DNA of 64,000 bases. It comes from Streptococcus hyointestinalis (GTDB lineage Bacteria; Bacillota; Bacilli; Lactobacillales; Streptococcaceae). The translations under genes and the position numbers were made by a program. Positions 24,265 through 36,118 of the stretch are shown one piece after another (position 1 is the first letter of the stretch; each line of letters opens with the position of its first letter). The notes beneath the pieces are model-generated. The model was given only the letters and a program-made list of their open reading frames with translations, did no database searches and was not told where the DNA came from. Where the stretch lies: positions 620,001 through 684,000 of the forward strand of contig NZ_JAAKGB010000001.1 of NCBI RefSeq assembly GCF_011039275.1, in the 5' to 3' direction.

Positions 24265-26015
24265 ATGTTAATTTCAAGAAAATTAACAATATTAGTAAGC
24301 AAGTCTAGTAAAAACTAAAACCTAGGCACAGTCGCTTATCGAAAGTAAACTTTATTTCAAATAGTCATCTTGATGAGCGTCAAATTGATAAATTACGACA
24401 AAGTCAAGTACTTTATGCTTTTATACAACGTGAAAAATTTTGATACGATAATTCACCATGGCATGACTGGATTGATATTCATGGTGTTGACTACTGAAAA
24501 GCAAAAGATTGACTGCCTCGGCTGACTGATACTTGCTTTAGTCTACTTTGGTATATTGATCTTGTCGATGTGACGTACGAAACAGATGAAAAAGCGGACT
24601 TTTGGGGAATGACAAAGCTTACAGCGCTTTATGCGGGGAATAAGTATATTGATGAACATAAACAATCATATTTACTGTCTTTTAAGAAAAGTGTTGAAAT
24701 TTCTGAAGTTTTTCCAAAGTTTTGGAAGTCTGCTGAAGCATGTAAAGATGTGCACAATGTAATTGCGAATACTGAAACTAAAATTACTAATCATGTAGGG
24801 AATGCTCCTTATCGCGATGCTTCTGTATTGAATACAGACTCAATTGAAGTTAATTAGTACAATTCTAATTAGCCGAGTCATTAGATTCATGTGCATTTAG
24901 TTAATCATGTTCTTTTTATAAAAACAATAACTTTTGCTTTGACACAACACTTTGAACCTTATTTGTAGAAAGAAAGGGTCAAAGTCTGGAATACTTCAAC
25001 GAAAGTACTTTTAGTTCCTAGGCCAGTTAATAGCCTTCCTACACAACCTTATTTGTAAGTTCCTGCAATCCTTAAGGTAGTAGAAAAAGACTAGTCAAAT
25101 CCTCAAAAATCAGCAGTTCATCTTCTTCATTTTTACGATGATTTGTAAGTGGAATTAGTGAAACAATTTGAGAATTTCCATTTAGACTAGGATGTGAAGT
25201 AGACAACAGATACCGAAGCTCAAAAATCAGACCTTGAGTCCTTCTGTGCGAAAAATGTTCAAAAATCTCGATGCTTTCAAACCGCAAATACGGGGCGCGG
25301 TAATATTCCAATGTTAAAATAGAAAGAAGAAAGATCTTCTTCTGTTTACGTCGGTCTGATAACCATCAAACAAACTCTTAAACTTCTGTATTTGGTAGGG
25401 TATTCTTGTCGTCCAAAGCTGTAAAAAAGTTTGCTTCAACCAGAAGTTAATATTCTTTCCAATTTAGAAAAGAATGATTATCTTGGGTTAGTGCTTGCCG
25501 ACGTTACTGCTTTCATTCCTTACACTAAAAGTTTTGCTTCATGCCATGAAAAATTGAATTCACACTGGATTCATGAACTCAGGCAAACAAAGCACCTTAA
25601 CTGAGACCTTGACTGTAAACAAGTTAGTCCATTTATTATGCGTTAAGGTAAAATTATTTGGTTTCAAAAATAGGCGTTTCCACCGTTATCGAATCTCAGT
25701 TTGGGGTATGATGTGATTCCAAAGGAACCGTTAGGACAGACTCCGAGTTTCCATTCGCTTTAAAGAAAGTATTTTTATCTTGCTTGGAAAGAAGTATATT
25801 ATTATGGGATGTGTCAAACTAAACTGTAAATGACACAAATTATTGACCAGGTTGGGGTGAACATTAGACCTCATCCTGTTCCAATTCATTACAACATTTT
25901 TGCGAATTTTTGATGGATGAAAGGGTCACGGCAATACTTGTTTACAGGTTCAAGGAGAGCTATCAAGTACGTTAAAAGACGTAAAAGAAGAAAGATTCGA
26001 AAGGCTGACTACTAG
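24246..26015 (+). pseudogene. rgpF: Rhamnosyltransferase RgpF, decayed
   Basis: RgpF completes the rhamnan backbone. AAG at 24246 occupies the start position. VNFISNSHLDERQIDKLR, AFIQREKF*YDNSPWHDW and DTCFSLLWYIDLVDVTYETD match VVFISNSQLSDExxxxL, FIQRENSGFDFAAWRDG and DTCFGPLWDIExxYxxYESD. The second domain shows TTDTEAQK and GRGNIPMLK (family GRDIIPMLK), VLADVTAFIPY and GSRRAIKYVKR. Ends at TAG 26013-26015; 589 codons. The region is clearly more AT-rich than the window's left third. Confidence 0.85.
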
Positions 26016-27576
26016 AAAAAGACTGCAACATATTTACAATGTTTACCTGGTTTATATTCCGTATCTAGTTTCTATCGTCCTCAACGGAATAAACTGTTCT
26101 ACGACACAGCAATTTGTATCTAGTAACATTGTGATGCTTGAATTATCGATTATCTTTTCTATCACTAATTGCAGGATAACTTTACACAGCATTTTTCCTA
26201 ATAGTGTTAAATCAGTCTCATTCCTACTCTAAAGTAGGCAGATGTGGATGCTTTAGTACGGATCATCGGATGTGAGCTTCCTTATGTTAACCAAGTTAGT
26301 CTCCAAAATCGCCTTATAAGGTAATGCTCTACTCTAAATTGTGACGATAATAAGTTTGTTATGTTTTCATTTTTTACCAGTACGAAAGGTTCATCTTCCT
26401 TTCATTTATTCTCATATTCATACGATAAGTCCCAAACGGACTCTAGTTGTTATTTCAATTGGTTTCTAATTGCGGACTCAAGTTAGTTATTCACGAACGT
26501 AACATTTACTTTAGCTTGGAGAGCGATGGTAGGCACCAGATCAAGTACCACAATGTAGAAATGGCCAGCCGAAGCGGCCTCAGCAATTTTATAAATAAGA
26601 TATTTACCATCCTGTTAGTAGACAAGGTACGTTCACTGATAAGCCAAATGTTAGGCTGATCTTCGTGGATGGTTTGGGACGAAAGGTAATTGCGGACAAT
26701 ACGATCATTAGGCCAGAATTTGCGAGTAGTCAAAATGAGTCCGTAACTTTAGACAACAACTGTAAACATACCATTGCATCTTATAAATGTTTCCAGGGTC
26801 AATATTATTCAGTATATCAATTGGAGTATCAAGGTACCAAGAGCTTGGGTTCTAAAGAAGATATTTAACGTGAATCAAGTTATTCGAAACATTTTTTGCA
26901 TTCTCAAACTATTAACAATACCAACACAACGTAAATTCACCAACTTGGATAAGAACGTGTACTTTCCTCTGATAAACTGGAAAAGACAACGTGTACCGTT
27001 GCAGATAAAGAAAGCTGTGATGTGTTCTAAAGTCAATTGGAATAAGACGCACTCATGACTAGGCAATTCTTTATTTCTATGTAGACGTTTGGTACCCATG
27101 CAACACAGCATTCTACTATTAAAAAAGTGACAGATGGAAAGTCTGCTCACTGTAAGAAAATTTATAATTACCATTCTAATTTAGACCAAGTTATTAAGAA
27201 ATTTAACAATACGAGAGCTAGTGCGAATTCCTGGTTTGGTTTTCATAAAGATAATTCTACTTATGTGGATAACGCGTAACATGCTGACTTCCAACGTTAA
27301 GGTATAGCCCACTGGATTGTTGATGAGATTCCTTTCAACTTTACATAAAAAGGAGTAGAAGCTCTAACACTTTATGTTAAGGGCAAAAAAACACAAGATT
27401 TGGTGAAGACGATTTTTGCGTATATTGACTGTAATTCTACTATTTATGTTTTCGAGCCAAGTTTATCGAATTACAACAATCCAAACAACTAGGATACCGT
27501 TGTTGTTTCCTGACAGAACGGCTTAACAACAAAAGGAGCGGAGATTTAGGATTTACCAGAAGAAAAGGAGAAGAGC
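26016..27576 (+). pseudogene. Unrecognised envelope or secreted protein, decayed
   Basis: I do not recognise this gene. Frame 1 carries hydrophobic runs up to about 26420 and then a long polar, Asn/Thr/Ser-rich part with no Cys bias: VRLIFVDGLGRKVIADNT, QYYSVYQLEYQGTKSLGSKEDI, YHSNLDQVIKKFNNTRASAN and GIAHWIVDEIPFNFT. The texture is that of an extracellular beta-rich protein rather than a cytoplasmic glycosyltransferase. It lies in the rgp cluster context. Frame 1 runs without a stop into the next gene because the expected stop is not visible. Confidence 0.35.
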
Positions 27577-30069
27577 ATGCAACAAAAATTGCAGCAATAC
27601 TTTACGGCTAAGCGCCAAAAATCAGACCCACAGCATTTAGATTGGGCAGTGCACGGCATTCGATCGACTAAAAGGCAAAAAATTTTCCTTCAGATCGATT
27701 ATGGCTTTATGAGGGGTATTTTTCGCTTGCATAAAATTTTTTATATTGCTGATCTTGGGGAATTAAACTGGGTTAGAGCAATGTTTTCTAACTAGAGCTT
27801 TTTAGAAAGTGCCCATTTTCGCGATCGGCCTTCGAATAGCCGCTAGTTAACTGAGTGACTGCCCAGTTTTATGACGGCGCATTCTCAGATCGTAGACCAA
27901 TTCATGTTAATTTCAGTAATCCTTAACTTTATTTATGTTGATGGTGGGGTTCTTAAAGATGAAAAATACTAAAGGCTGACGTTTGGAATGACGGTTCTCG
28001 TTTTCATAGCATTGCCAACTGGCTTTAGTCATAGCGCTCCTTAGACCTCTACTCAGACTAACTAGTATTTTCCGATTGTTGCTTTATTGGAAGCTTGGTA
28101 GGATTTGGAAATACGACAAAAATACTAGAACAGCTGATCTTTACTTTTGCTGGTGTTTGCTTGTCGGCCAAAGCAATCGATTATTTAGGCTTTCCTACTT
28201 TTTTGATATTCTCAGATCTAAACTTGCATAAAGGAGGGCAAACTTGCGAGCGATTATAGTGTTAGTATTTTTCTTTCTCCTTTCGATACTCTCTCAAAAT
28301 CACTTGCTCCAGGCTCATAGGCGCGAGTGACCATCGAGATAAAGACCAGGTAACCCAATTTAGAAAGCTGATCTTTTGTAGTTAAGCTACCACAGGGTGT
28401 TCTTCAGAACGATCGAGTCATGCTTGTCGTCCCAGAGTTAGCAAAGATCTATCTCATATTAGGAGCTATCTTTGGTCTTGCTTTCTGAAAACGGATTTGC
28501 CTAGCAGCCTCGATTTATATTAGTGAATGCTTTCCGATCGTCAGTCAACGTTTGGTAACGAGAAAACTCAGAAATGGTGTGCACAAGGTAATTGCGTATC
28601 AAAATCAACGTGTGACCGAAGCCTTTCGCTTCCCGCAAAAACTTTATTTTTTGATGATTTATAGCAACTCACTTCTCGCTCGCACCAGAGCAGTCTCTAT
28701 GTTAGGTAGCGGTAATTGGCAGGCAGTTAGCGCTCTGATTCTCAGAGATGTCGGCGATGCTCCACGCATGACCGTTGCTCTAGTGCCGAATTTCTACGCT
28801 AAAGGTTTAAGGGCCTAGACGCTAGTTATTTTTTCTCGTGTAAGTCTTTTGTGTATGTTGATGCGAGGATTTCCTGCTCCTGTTTGCGGTAGAAAAGAAA
28901 AGGAATGATGGGACCAATTTGAATCTTCCTAATATTTATAGGAGTACGGCAAGCTATTTTTTAACTTTAGTTTGCAAGGAACTTATTTAGGATTGTCTTT
29001 TGTTGTCCTCAATAGGCTGATTTTATCAACTGTAAATTTTCGAGACATTAGGCCCATGGTTGGGTCAGAGTTCTCGCTCATCCAGTGAACTTCCAAATTT
29101 TTTTTTCTCGTTTTCTTTTTTGCTTTCATCCTAATATTAGGACTACAGTCAATTAGCGCAAAAAAAAAATACAGATATCTCTTTATTATACGGACACTAT
29201 TGTCCTTGGTGTGCGACTAATTCCTTATTTTTCATCAAACTGGTGTTCTAATACAGAATGCCAGAGAAGTCTCAGAAGGGTCAAACCAACTTAACCGAGG
29301 AGTTAATAGCAGTCCTACCGAAGTGGAAGCTTATTTTTCTAAGTACCCTCCACCATTGGGATGCGCTTCCTAAGAACGTGACATTTGAGCTTTTTTTGCA
29401 CAAACTAATCAGACTATTAACTTCGCGATCGTTCTATGTATGGCTATTTCTCATCTCTTCCTAATTTGGAAACTCTCAAAAAAGAATTGGCAGCAGGAGC
29501 GAATTGCACAATTGGTGCAACTTTACTCCTAAGATTTTTTACCCCGTCCCTTTTAACTTTAAGTTGTCGATTGTTTGACTGATGGCCTAATAGTATTTTT
29601 ATTAGCCCTGTATTAACTACGGAACTTATTACAGAAAAGAAGCTCGTGTAACTGTTTGCTAAGTTTTGTTTGGGGCATTTTTCCTACGATCGTTCCTGCT
29701 CATCACTTGATAATAAGTCTAGCTCAAGTTGTTATGTTCCTACGACATCCTGTACCCTATCGTTCTATCAAAAGTTTTCTTGCTGGAGTCATCTTTTTGT
29801 TAGCCATGATTTGAGCCGATCGCTTGGGTATTGCTTCTTATGAGATAGACCATCATCATGCTTACAAAGGAGTACCACTCAGAGCTTGGCTTTCCTTGCG
29901 TGTAAAAAGTCAAGTGAAAGTCGATCGTCGTAGAAAAGGATGAGATGATGCCGATTTCGAGAATGTAGATAAACATTATCAAGGTAATGCTAAAGAAAGC
30001 GTGCCAGAAAGTCGAAATTTAGTCAAGAAACGTCTGACAGAGATTATTAAAAAACTTCGAAACGCTTAA
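27577..30069 (+). pseudogene. Large polytopic membrane protein of the rhamnan locus, decayed
   Basis: ATG 27577 follows AAAGGAGAAGAGC, a good ribosome site. Frame 1 can be followed to TAA 30067-30069, 830 codons, through about a dozen or more in-frame stops. Many hydrophobic segments are visible (LISVILNFIYVDGG, MTVLVFIALPTGFSH, FFLVFFFAFILILGL, INFAIVLCMAISHLFLIW, FLAGVIFLLAMI), with loops such as EVSEGSNQLNRGVNSSPTEVEAYFSKYPPP and a charged C-terminus (VKKRLTEIIKKLRNA). This suggests a GT-C or polymer-handling membrane protein; family not identified. Confidence 0.4.
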
Positions 30070-30082
30070 CGATTTTTCAAGG

Positions 30083-31045
30083 AGATGGTTGTGTCGACTT
30101 GCGCTGCGAGCGTAGGCCAGTCCTTTTGTGCCGCACCAATAAAGAAGATGCCAGTATAAGGACAAGATATTTCTGGATCATGTATGTCTTCTATCGATGA
30201 AGCCAGGGAACTTATTAGGATGATTTATCGCGATACCATCATTTTGGTGTCTGTAAACTATCATGCCAGCAATAACTTTATTTTATTTTATTGGCAGGGG
30301 CTGTGGCACCACAATGAGGCATTCCTTAACTTGCTTCCTTTCGTAGGCCTCTCAAGCGACTATATTAACCAGCTGATTTGGGAGACACAGAGTGACTGTG
30401 TCCTTCTGTTTGTTTGTCCCTTAATTCCCCTAAGCGCCGATTGTCTCGAACAACTATATGCTGGTAGGATGCCTCAGGTTAGACACAGAGTTCAAAATTG
30501 CAAGATCAAAATTTCAAGTAATTCTATATAAACATAGATAACCGTTATATTCATTTGGCACGGCCCCTTTTACGTAACTGTAAAAGTAATACTATTGCAA
30601 AACTTTGGATGAGGGAAACTTATATTATGTAGAGTATTCTATCGGGTACGATGTTATTTCCTTATCGGCTGAGGAACTCAGTGCAACTGTTTACAGTAAT
30701 AGTAGAATCAAAGACTCTGCGACATCTTTAAGACTAAAAGTCCTGTTTTCTAATTAATAAGAAGCCAACTAGTATGCCAGGGAGCCTTAAAATTGCCATG
30801 ACATAGGATTTAGAAACTTCAAGTTCATGATTTATACTTGGTCACGGGCAAGCGTGTAGAGGGAACTTCGTCTTGACGCTCATCTTCATGTGACCTTGAT
30901 GCTGGAGGATAAATCAAAATCTGCGAGCGGGCATTGCAATACGAGCAAAAGTGTAGTATGTTCATATGTTAGTTAATGCACGCTTATCTTACACTTTAAA
31001 GACCGAGTATATGGGACGGGATTCTCAACTAGAGATATTCTAAAG
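30083..31045 (+). other. Possible glycosyltransferase fragment and unassigned DNA
   Basis: A frame beginning about 30083, just after AAGGAG, is open from 30184 to 30531 and reads IILVSVNYHASNNFILFYW then PFVGLSSDYINQLI and PLIPLSADCLEQLY. This faintly recalls a GT2 opening (VSVIIVNYNxxxxL, then VVDNxSxDxT, then NPDxxL). From 30532 to 31045 I see no coherent frame on the plus strand; part may be the region downstream of the minus-strand ltaS. Confidence 0.25.
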
Positions 31046-33247
31046 CTAGCAAAAAACTAGTAACTTTAAATGAACTATATTTTTTGCGTAGGCTGAACTT
31101 AAGCTAGCACTCGCTGACGCATATGTAGAGCTTGTGCTCGAGCTTGTGATTGTTTCGTTCAGTTGCAGGTAGCTTGGGGCATTGCAAAGACTTTCCCATG
31201 ATGTGAAGCCATTTTGGCTGTAAATGATGGTTGACTGATCAATTATTAACTTTACGATCGCTAACAGCTGACGCAAGGCTGTTTTGTAGTTAATCTTGCT
31301 ACTGGCAACTCACTTTAGTTCATTGTCCATATTCAAGCGTATCGAAGCGCCTGTTTGAATTGCGTCGCAGACTATTGCGTGTGCGTCAATATCTTCACTT
31401 ATAGCTGTTAACTGTTCTACGGATGAGCTATCAGGCTTTATGATTTCTCTACAGTCAAATGTGTAGTAGAGAAGTCTACCGTAGCTCGTCTACTCTGCAG
31501 TGCAAAAGTAACAAGATGTCACCAGCGCCTCAAGCTGACGGTTTTGCGTAGAGTGCAGGTCTTGTCCGCCCAGCGTTTACTTCTTGGTAGCGGTACCAAG
31601 AAGATGTAGTAGCGTTGACAGAGCATTGGTCCCACAGCCATAAGCTTCCTTGGTACCACCTAATGTGTAGCTTGGAATGTGAAACATATAATACACCCGC
31701 TGCACCATAGCATTGTCATAGTCCGTCCAAGTCTCAGAGTTCTTAAGTTGAAGTGGAGCTAGGCTAGCGTTATGTCAGGATTTGATATCACAGGGGCCAC
31801 CGTACATGACGATGTTACAGTTAGTATAAAGACCAGATTCCTTTACATAGTCATATAAAGAACGCTCTGTTGAGTCCAAAAAGTTGGCTGTTGCAAGGTA
31901 GCCGTTGATGGTTTCGTCGTTTGTTGTCGATAGAGGGCAACCTTGCTCCTGACAGTCAATTTCAAGACTCGTCTATGGCAAGCGGCGATTTACAGTGATA
32001 AACTTAGCGTAAAACGGCTGTTGCATATGCTCAAGGTACTTGTTACAGTCAAACAAACTAGACTTGTCGTTAAGACCGTAGGAGAAAGACTTATCGTTGT
32101 GCCGTGATTTGACAGAGCTTGAGTCATATAAGTAGTAGGAATGACATTGTTTGGAGACGTTGTTATGGTTTCCGAAAGTCAATTCATTTCCGTGGATCAC
32201 AGAGCTAGTGTAGCTACCGTTGTGTGCGACGGTAATTGGTCAGGCAAATTGGGGGTTCTCACTACCGTAGTTGCCCAGTAAAGAACCATATCACTCATCA
32301 CAGAGTGACTTATCGATCAAGGTCGCGTCATCCGAAGTTTATCGTGCCAGAACTTGGTGCCAGGAGGATTTAAAACCAAGCGTAACGTTTGAATGCAAAA
32401 GTGAGTAGATAAACGGTGGGACCACGAACACTTTAATTTCAATTTTTAGTTTGGAGTCAGTCAAGAATTGCTGGAAGCTCGCTAAGCGGATGACGATGTC
32501 ATTGTGGTCCTTAGCAAAATCACAGGACTTAGGATGCGGTGCGGCGTAATGTTTTTCAACACAGGATATTCCTATCTTGAGTTCTTCACCCCTAGATTGG
32601 CTGCCTGCTTATTGTGCTAGGTAGTGATGCTTACCATATGCGGTGGACAAACTTGGAAGCACGGCGCCACGCACCAAGTAAAACTTTGAGAATCTTCCGG
32701 CGAGAAGCTCTGGACCGCACATCTCCATCAAAAAGCGAGTGATTAAAAAGAGCATGCCAAAGAGTGAAGTGCCAGCAAAGCTGCCCCATTTGTTAATTGG
32801 AAGCTAGTACGTGTGGATTAACTTGCAGGCAAACAAAGCAATCAAGATGATGGAGTCGACGGTAAAGTTAATAACTGTAACACGCATCACCTTGAGCGCA
32901 GAATCCAGGCGCCCTGCTGAAGTCTCAGAACTTGCTAACATGGCATTGACCGTCAAGAAAGCTAAAAATTCTCGGTCGTAAATGGCATTAGCAATCAAAA
33001 GGACATTGAGTAAGGTAAAGTTAACAGGCGCCAGAGTACGAAATTCCTGGGTTCTCGTAACACACAAAGACAATCCAAAAACCAGTAGCGTTAGTGAAAT
33101 GGAATTGGAGATCGATCAGGGAACTTGGTATATATTAACCAGTTCTAAACTAAAAGCTCTGAGATAAGAATTCATTGTCTTTAGCCGATGAAAGGCCATC
33201 ACAGTCTGGACAAAGCCTAGACGTAGGCTTTAAATTCACCAAATCAT
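31046..33247 (-). pseudogene. ltaS: Lipoteichoic acid synthase LtaS, decayed
   Basis: LtaS polymerises glycerol phosphate outside the membrane. The minus-strand frame from ATG 33247 gives SLRLGFVQTVMAFHRLKTM and a membrane region with VNAMLASSETSAGRLDSALKV (family VNTMLASSKVSAGLGESALKL). The sulfatase-like domain follows: HYAAPHPK, LASFQQFL (family LESFQQFL), TSDDATLIDKSL (the catalytic-Thr region GKTSDAETMIE), GYTSAVFHGN read as SYTSSVIHGNELTFGNHNNV, and KYLEHMQQPFYAKFITVNRRLP (family FITVTNHYP). A Ser/Thr-rich tail (TSSTYASASASLSSAY) follows. About 733 codons; frequent stops. Confidence 0.88.
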
Positions 33248-33401
33248 GTCTTTACTTTTTTTCAAAATCGAGCCATCCTAATGCTATCAATATCGTAAAG
33301 TCAAAAACTATCATTTGCGTATAACATCTTTATGGATCAGTTAGTATTTAAAATTGGAACTTAAGCGAAAAAATATTTGAATTGTTGTGATGATGGATGG
33401 T

Positions 33402-34571
33402 ATGAGTAAACTAGTTGTCGATGCTAGTTTGCAGAAAAAACTTGCAAGCGGAATCCAACAACTTGACAAACAAGGTAAATCAACCCCGAAGTCGAAACAA
33501 CAACTACTTATCGTTTAGGCTCGGAAGTCTCCTTTTTTAGCCACGGATGACTAGTATGAGCAAAATAAATGTGTGGGCTCCTTATTAGTGCCTTAAAACC
33601 TGAAGCTGCATGCGACTAACTTTAGAGAGCTATTTGAGCAGGCAAGACACAATCATCAGGCTTTTAAAAATGCCAGCCGAACGCCAGCTTATCGCCATTG
33701 CAATAGAGATCGCCATCTCTTTGACGGCTTGCCCAGAGACCTCTACGCTGATTCTGAGCTATTTTCACGGCTCAAGGCTAGTTTCTACGAGCAAAGACCC
33801 ATCATTATCGAAGCATTGCAGTTGGTCTTAAGTTAGCTTATCGGCTCTGGTGAGCAAATAGGCTGTAAGGGTCTTGACTAGGAGAGTGAACATCTCTAAG
33901 GCCAGTAGGCGTCTAAAACCTTTAATTTTTTAGAAAACGGTGGGTCTGGTATCATGTATCTAACTGATTGTCTTGTGACCGGGTACGTCTGTGCCCACCA
34001 TGATGGGAGAGTGACCTTGGTGCCTGGTCTTGCGACAGGCGAACCCTATCTCCATATGTTTTCCGATCCAGCAGCTATTTCAGCGGATGCACCTATGGCT
34101 GGCCTGCTTAAGACGACAACTGGTTAACTGGCAAAGCGCAATAGTGAGCTCGCTAAAGCGCATTTGATGGCAAATGGTCTTAATTTAGAAAATCAATTTA
34201 TTGTGGTGATTGAAGTCTCTGCTTACTGTAAAAATGCTAAGAAAAAAGGCTTTCGTGATTTGGAGACCTAACTTGATCCATCGACTTATGCTCCTGCTCA
34301 AAAGCGATCTGATAACGTCGCAAAGGATTATCAAACGCTGATGCGAAAGGTTTTAGAGAAGCGCACCGAAAACGGCGTCATGCTTGCCACGAACGATGAC
34401 GATCATGACCATAAGGCGTAGTGCACAAAGATGTCGGAGAAGGGTTATGGAGAAGTCAAGCATGCCTAATTGCAATTTAAGACTTGCCCCATCGATAGTG
34501 CGAGCAATAATACAGACCCCCACAGTCTTATTCTAAAAGTTTATACAATAAATGTAGAGCAAGGCAAATAG
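33402..34571 (+). pseudogene. Class I SAM-dependent rRNA methyltransferase (RlmI-like), decayed
   Basis: This gene normally precedes aroD in streptococci. ATG 33402 gives MSKLVVDASLQKKLASGIQQL (family MNKLxVDAAFQRKLASGIQQL), NLKLHATNFRELFEQAR, then GEPYLHMFSDPAAIS (SAM loop GKSLLNMFSYTAAFS) and AKRNSELAKAHLMANGL. The LDPPSFAR motif reads LDPSTYAP. The end KVYTINVEQGK at TAG 34569-34571 overlaps the aroD start. Divergent from ltaS; the region 33248-33401 should hold both promoters. Confidence 0.78.
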
Positions 34572-35239
34572 TAGTACCAGTACTGCCACGTAGGTTAGAT
34601 GAGGCTCAAGTACTTGCCATCTCTCTCCTTTACGGAGTAGATATTATCGAGCGGAATGCAGATGTCTTACCAAAAGATGACATCGTCACAGTTGCGCCCA
34701 CTAGTGATTTAAAATTTGCAGGTCAGTAAATCATCTTAATCACAAGAACCAGCAAGGAAGGTGGACAATATGTCCTTACAAGTGAGGCATATGTCGTCTT
34801 GATTAGTGAGCTTGATGCCAACTAGCACAGTGCTTACCTTGATTTTGAGTATTACTCAAAGGCCGAAGTCTCTGCACCGATTCTTGATTTAAGTTATCTT
34901 GTGCTGTCTCACCACGATTTTGCAAAGATCCTATAGGACATCATGGTAAACTTTTCAGAGTTGAAGTCGCTGCCGCCACGTGTAGTTAAGCTTCCTACCA
35001 TGCTAAAGACCCAGCTGGAAGTGCTAGACTTGTTGAACTACACCCGTCCTTATAAGAGTACCAATCCAGTGCCAGAGTTTGTGGTCACGTCCAAGAAAAA
35101 ATTGGGACGTATTTTACGCTCGGAATCTTAACTGGTCGGCACTAGTTGCCATGTTGTGAGTCATGCTGGCGCCAGCGCACCAAGTTAAGTTTCGTTCAAC
35201 CAGATGAAGCTCTTAAAGGAGGTCTCAGATGGAGATTGA
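34562..35239 (+). pseudogene. aroD: 3-dehydroquinate dehydratase type I, decayed
   Basis: AroD is the third step of the shikimate pathway. The start is AGG 34562; IVVPVLPRRLDEAQVLAIS matches KIVVPVMPxxLEEAQAL, GVDIIERNADVLPKDDI matches GADIIEWRADFLPKDEI, and YLVLSHHDF matches LVLSYHNFEETP. The Schiff-base Lys region (VVKIAVMP) reads VVKLPTML, keeping the Lys. TGA 35237-35239 overlaps aroE by 11 bases. About 225 codons with a handful of stops. Confidence 0.82.
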
Positions 35240-36108
35240 TTGACACACCCGTCTAGTTGCTGGTTATGCGACAAAGATATACCATTCGCTTTCGCTAGTT
35301 ATGTATAACGACGCTAGTTACAAAATTGGTGGCAACGGTGGGGATGTCGCTGCGTATATCCCAGAAGAGGACGTAGACTCTAGACTTGACAATATTCAAC
35401 ACTAGGGCAAGTTTGGGATCTTATTATCGATGCCAAATAAGTACCCGGACAAGCCATAGATTGAGGAGTAGACAGAGTGACCGTAGTGGCTTTATGCCGC
35501 ACATACTGTCATCAACAGTGATGGCAAGTGGCTTTATCACCAGACCGATTGTAGGAGTATTTTCAGGAGGATAGCGCCTGTTGTGGACTTGCATGACCTG
35601 GACAAACCCAGTAATAGGCTAGGTGGAGGTGGAGCTGCGACAGCTATCATCGCACCAGCTGCCAAAAACGGTGCAAAGAAAATTACGATAATCGCCCAAA
35701 CGCTAGTCAGGGAGCGAACGCAAGCCTATGCTAAGATGATTTCTCAAAAAACGGAAGCAGAGCTTGAGGTCTTGCTAGTGGCAGACCACGAAAAGAATGA
35801 AGAAAAGCCAGCCCAGCTTCCACTCTTTGGCGATGACACAAGTGTCAGTATGGATGGCAAGTCTAGGGTTATCAAGCCTCATCTTAACTGCCCCGAACAT
35901 CTTATGGAGGTGGATGACCATTAGTAGCCTTTTAAGACACCGTTGTTAGCCTATGCGAGAAGTAAAGGATTAACAGAGCTAGATGGACTAGGTATGCTTC
36001 TTTAAGTTGATGCACTAGCTTATGAAGCTGCGACCGGGGGGAATTTGCTAACAGAGGAGTTTTGGCAGGCGCAAACTAAAACTTACGACACACGCGAATC
36101 CTTTCGAA
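35229..36108 (+). pseudogene. aroE: Shikimate dehydrogenase, decayed
   Basis: AroE reduces 3-dehydroshikimate with NADPH. ATG 35229 opens MEID*HTRLVAGYATK (family MxIDGHTRLAAVVAxP). The NADP loop GGGGAATAIIAPAAKNGAKKITII is close to GAGGAATAIIAQAALDGAKKI, and the catalytic Lys region reads LLSMPNKYPD (LSMPYK, Lys kept). Near the end it reads TPLLAYARSKGLTELDGLGMLL. The expected stop before aroB seems lost (GAATCC near 36100), so the end is approximate. Roughly eight internal stops. Confidence 0.85.
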
Positions 36109-36118
36109 GAGGAGAGAT

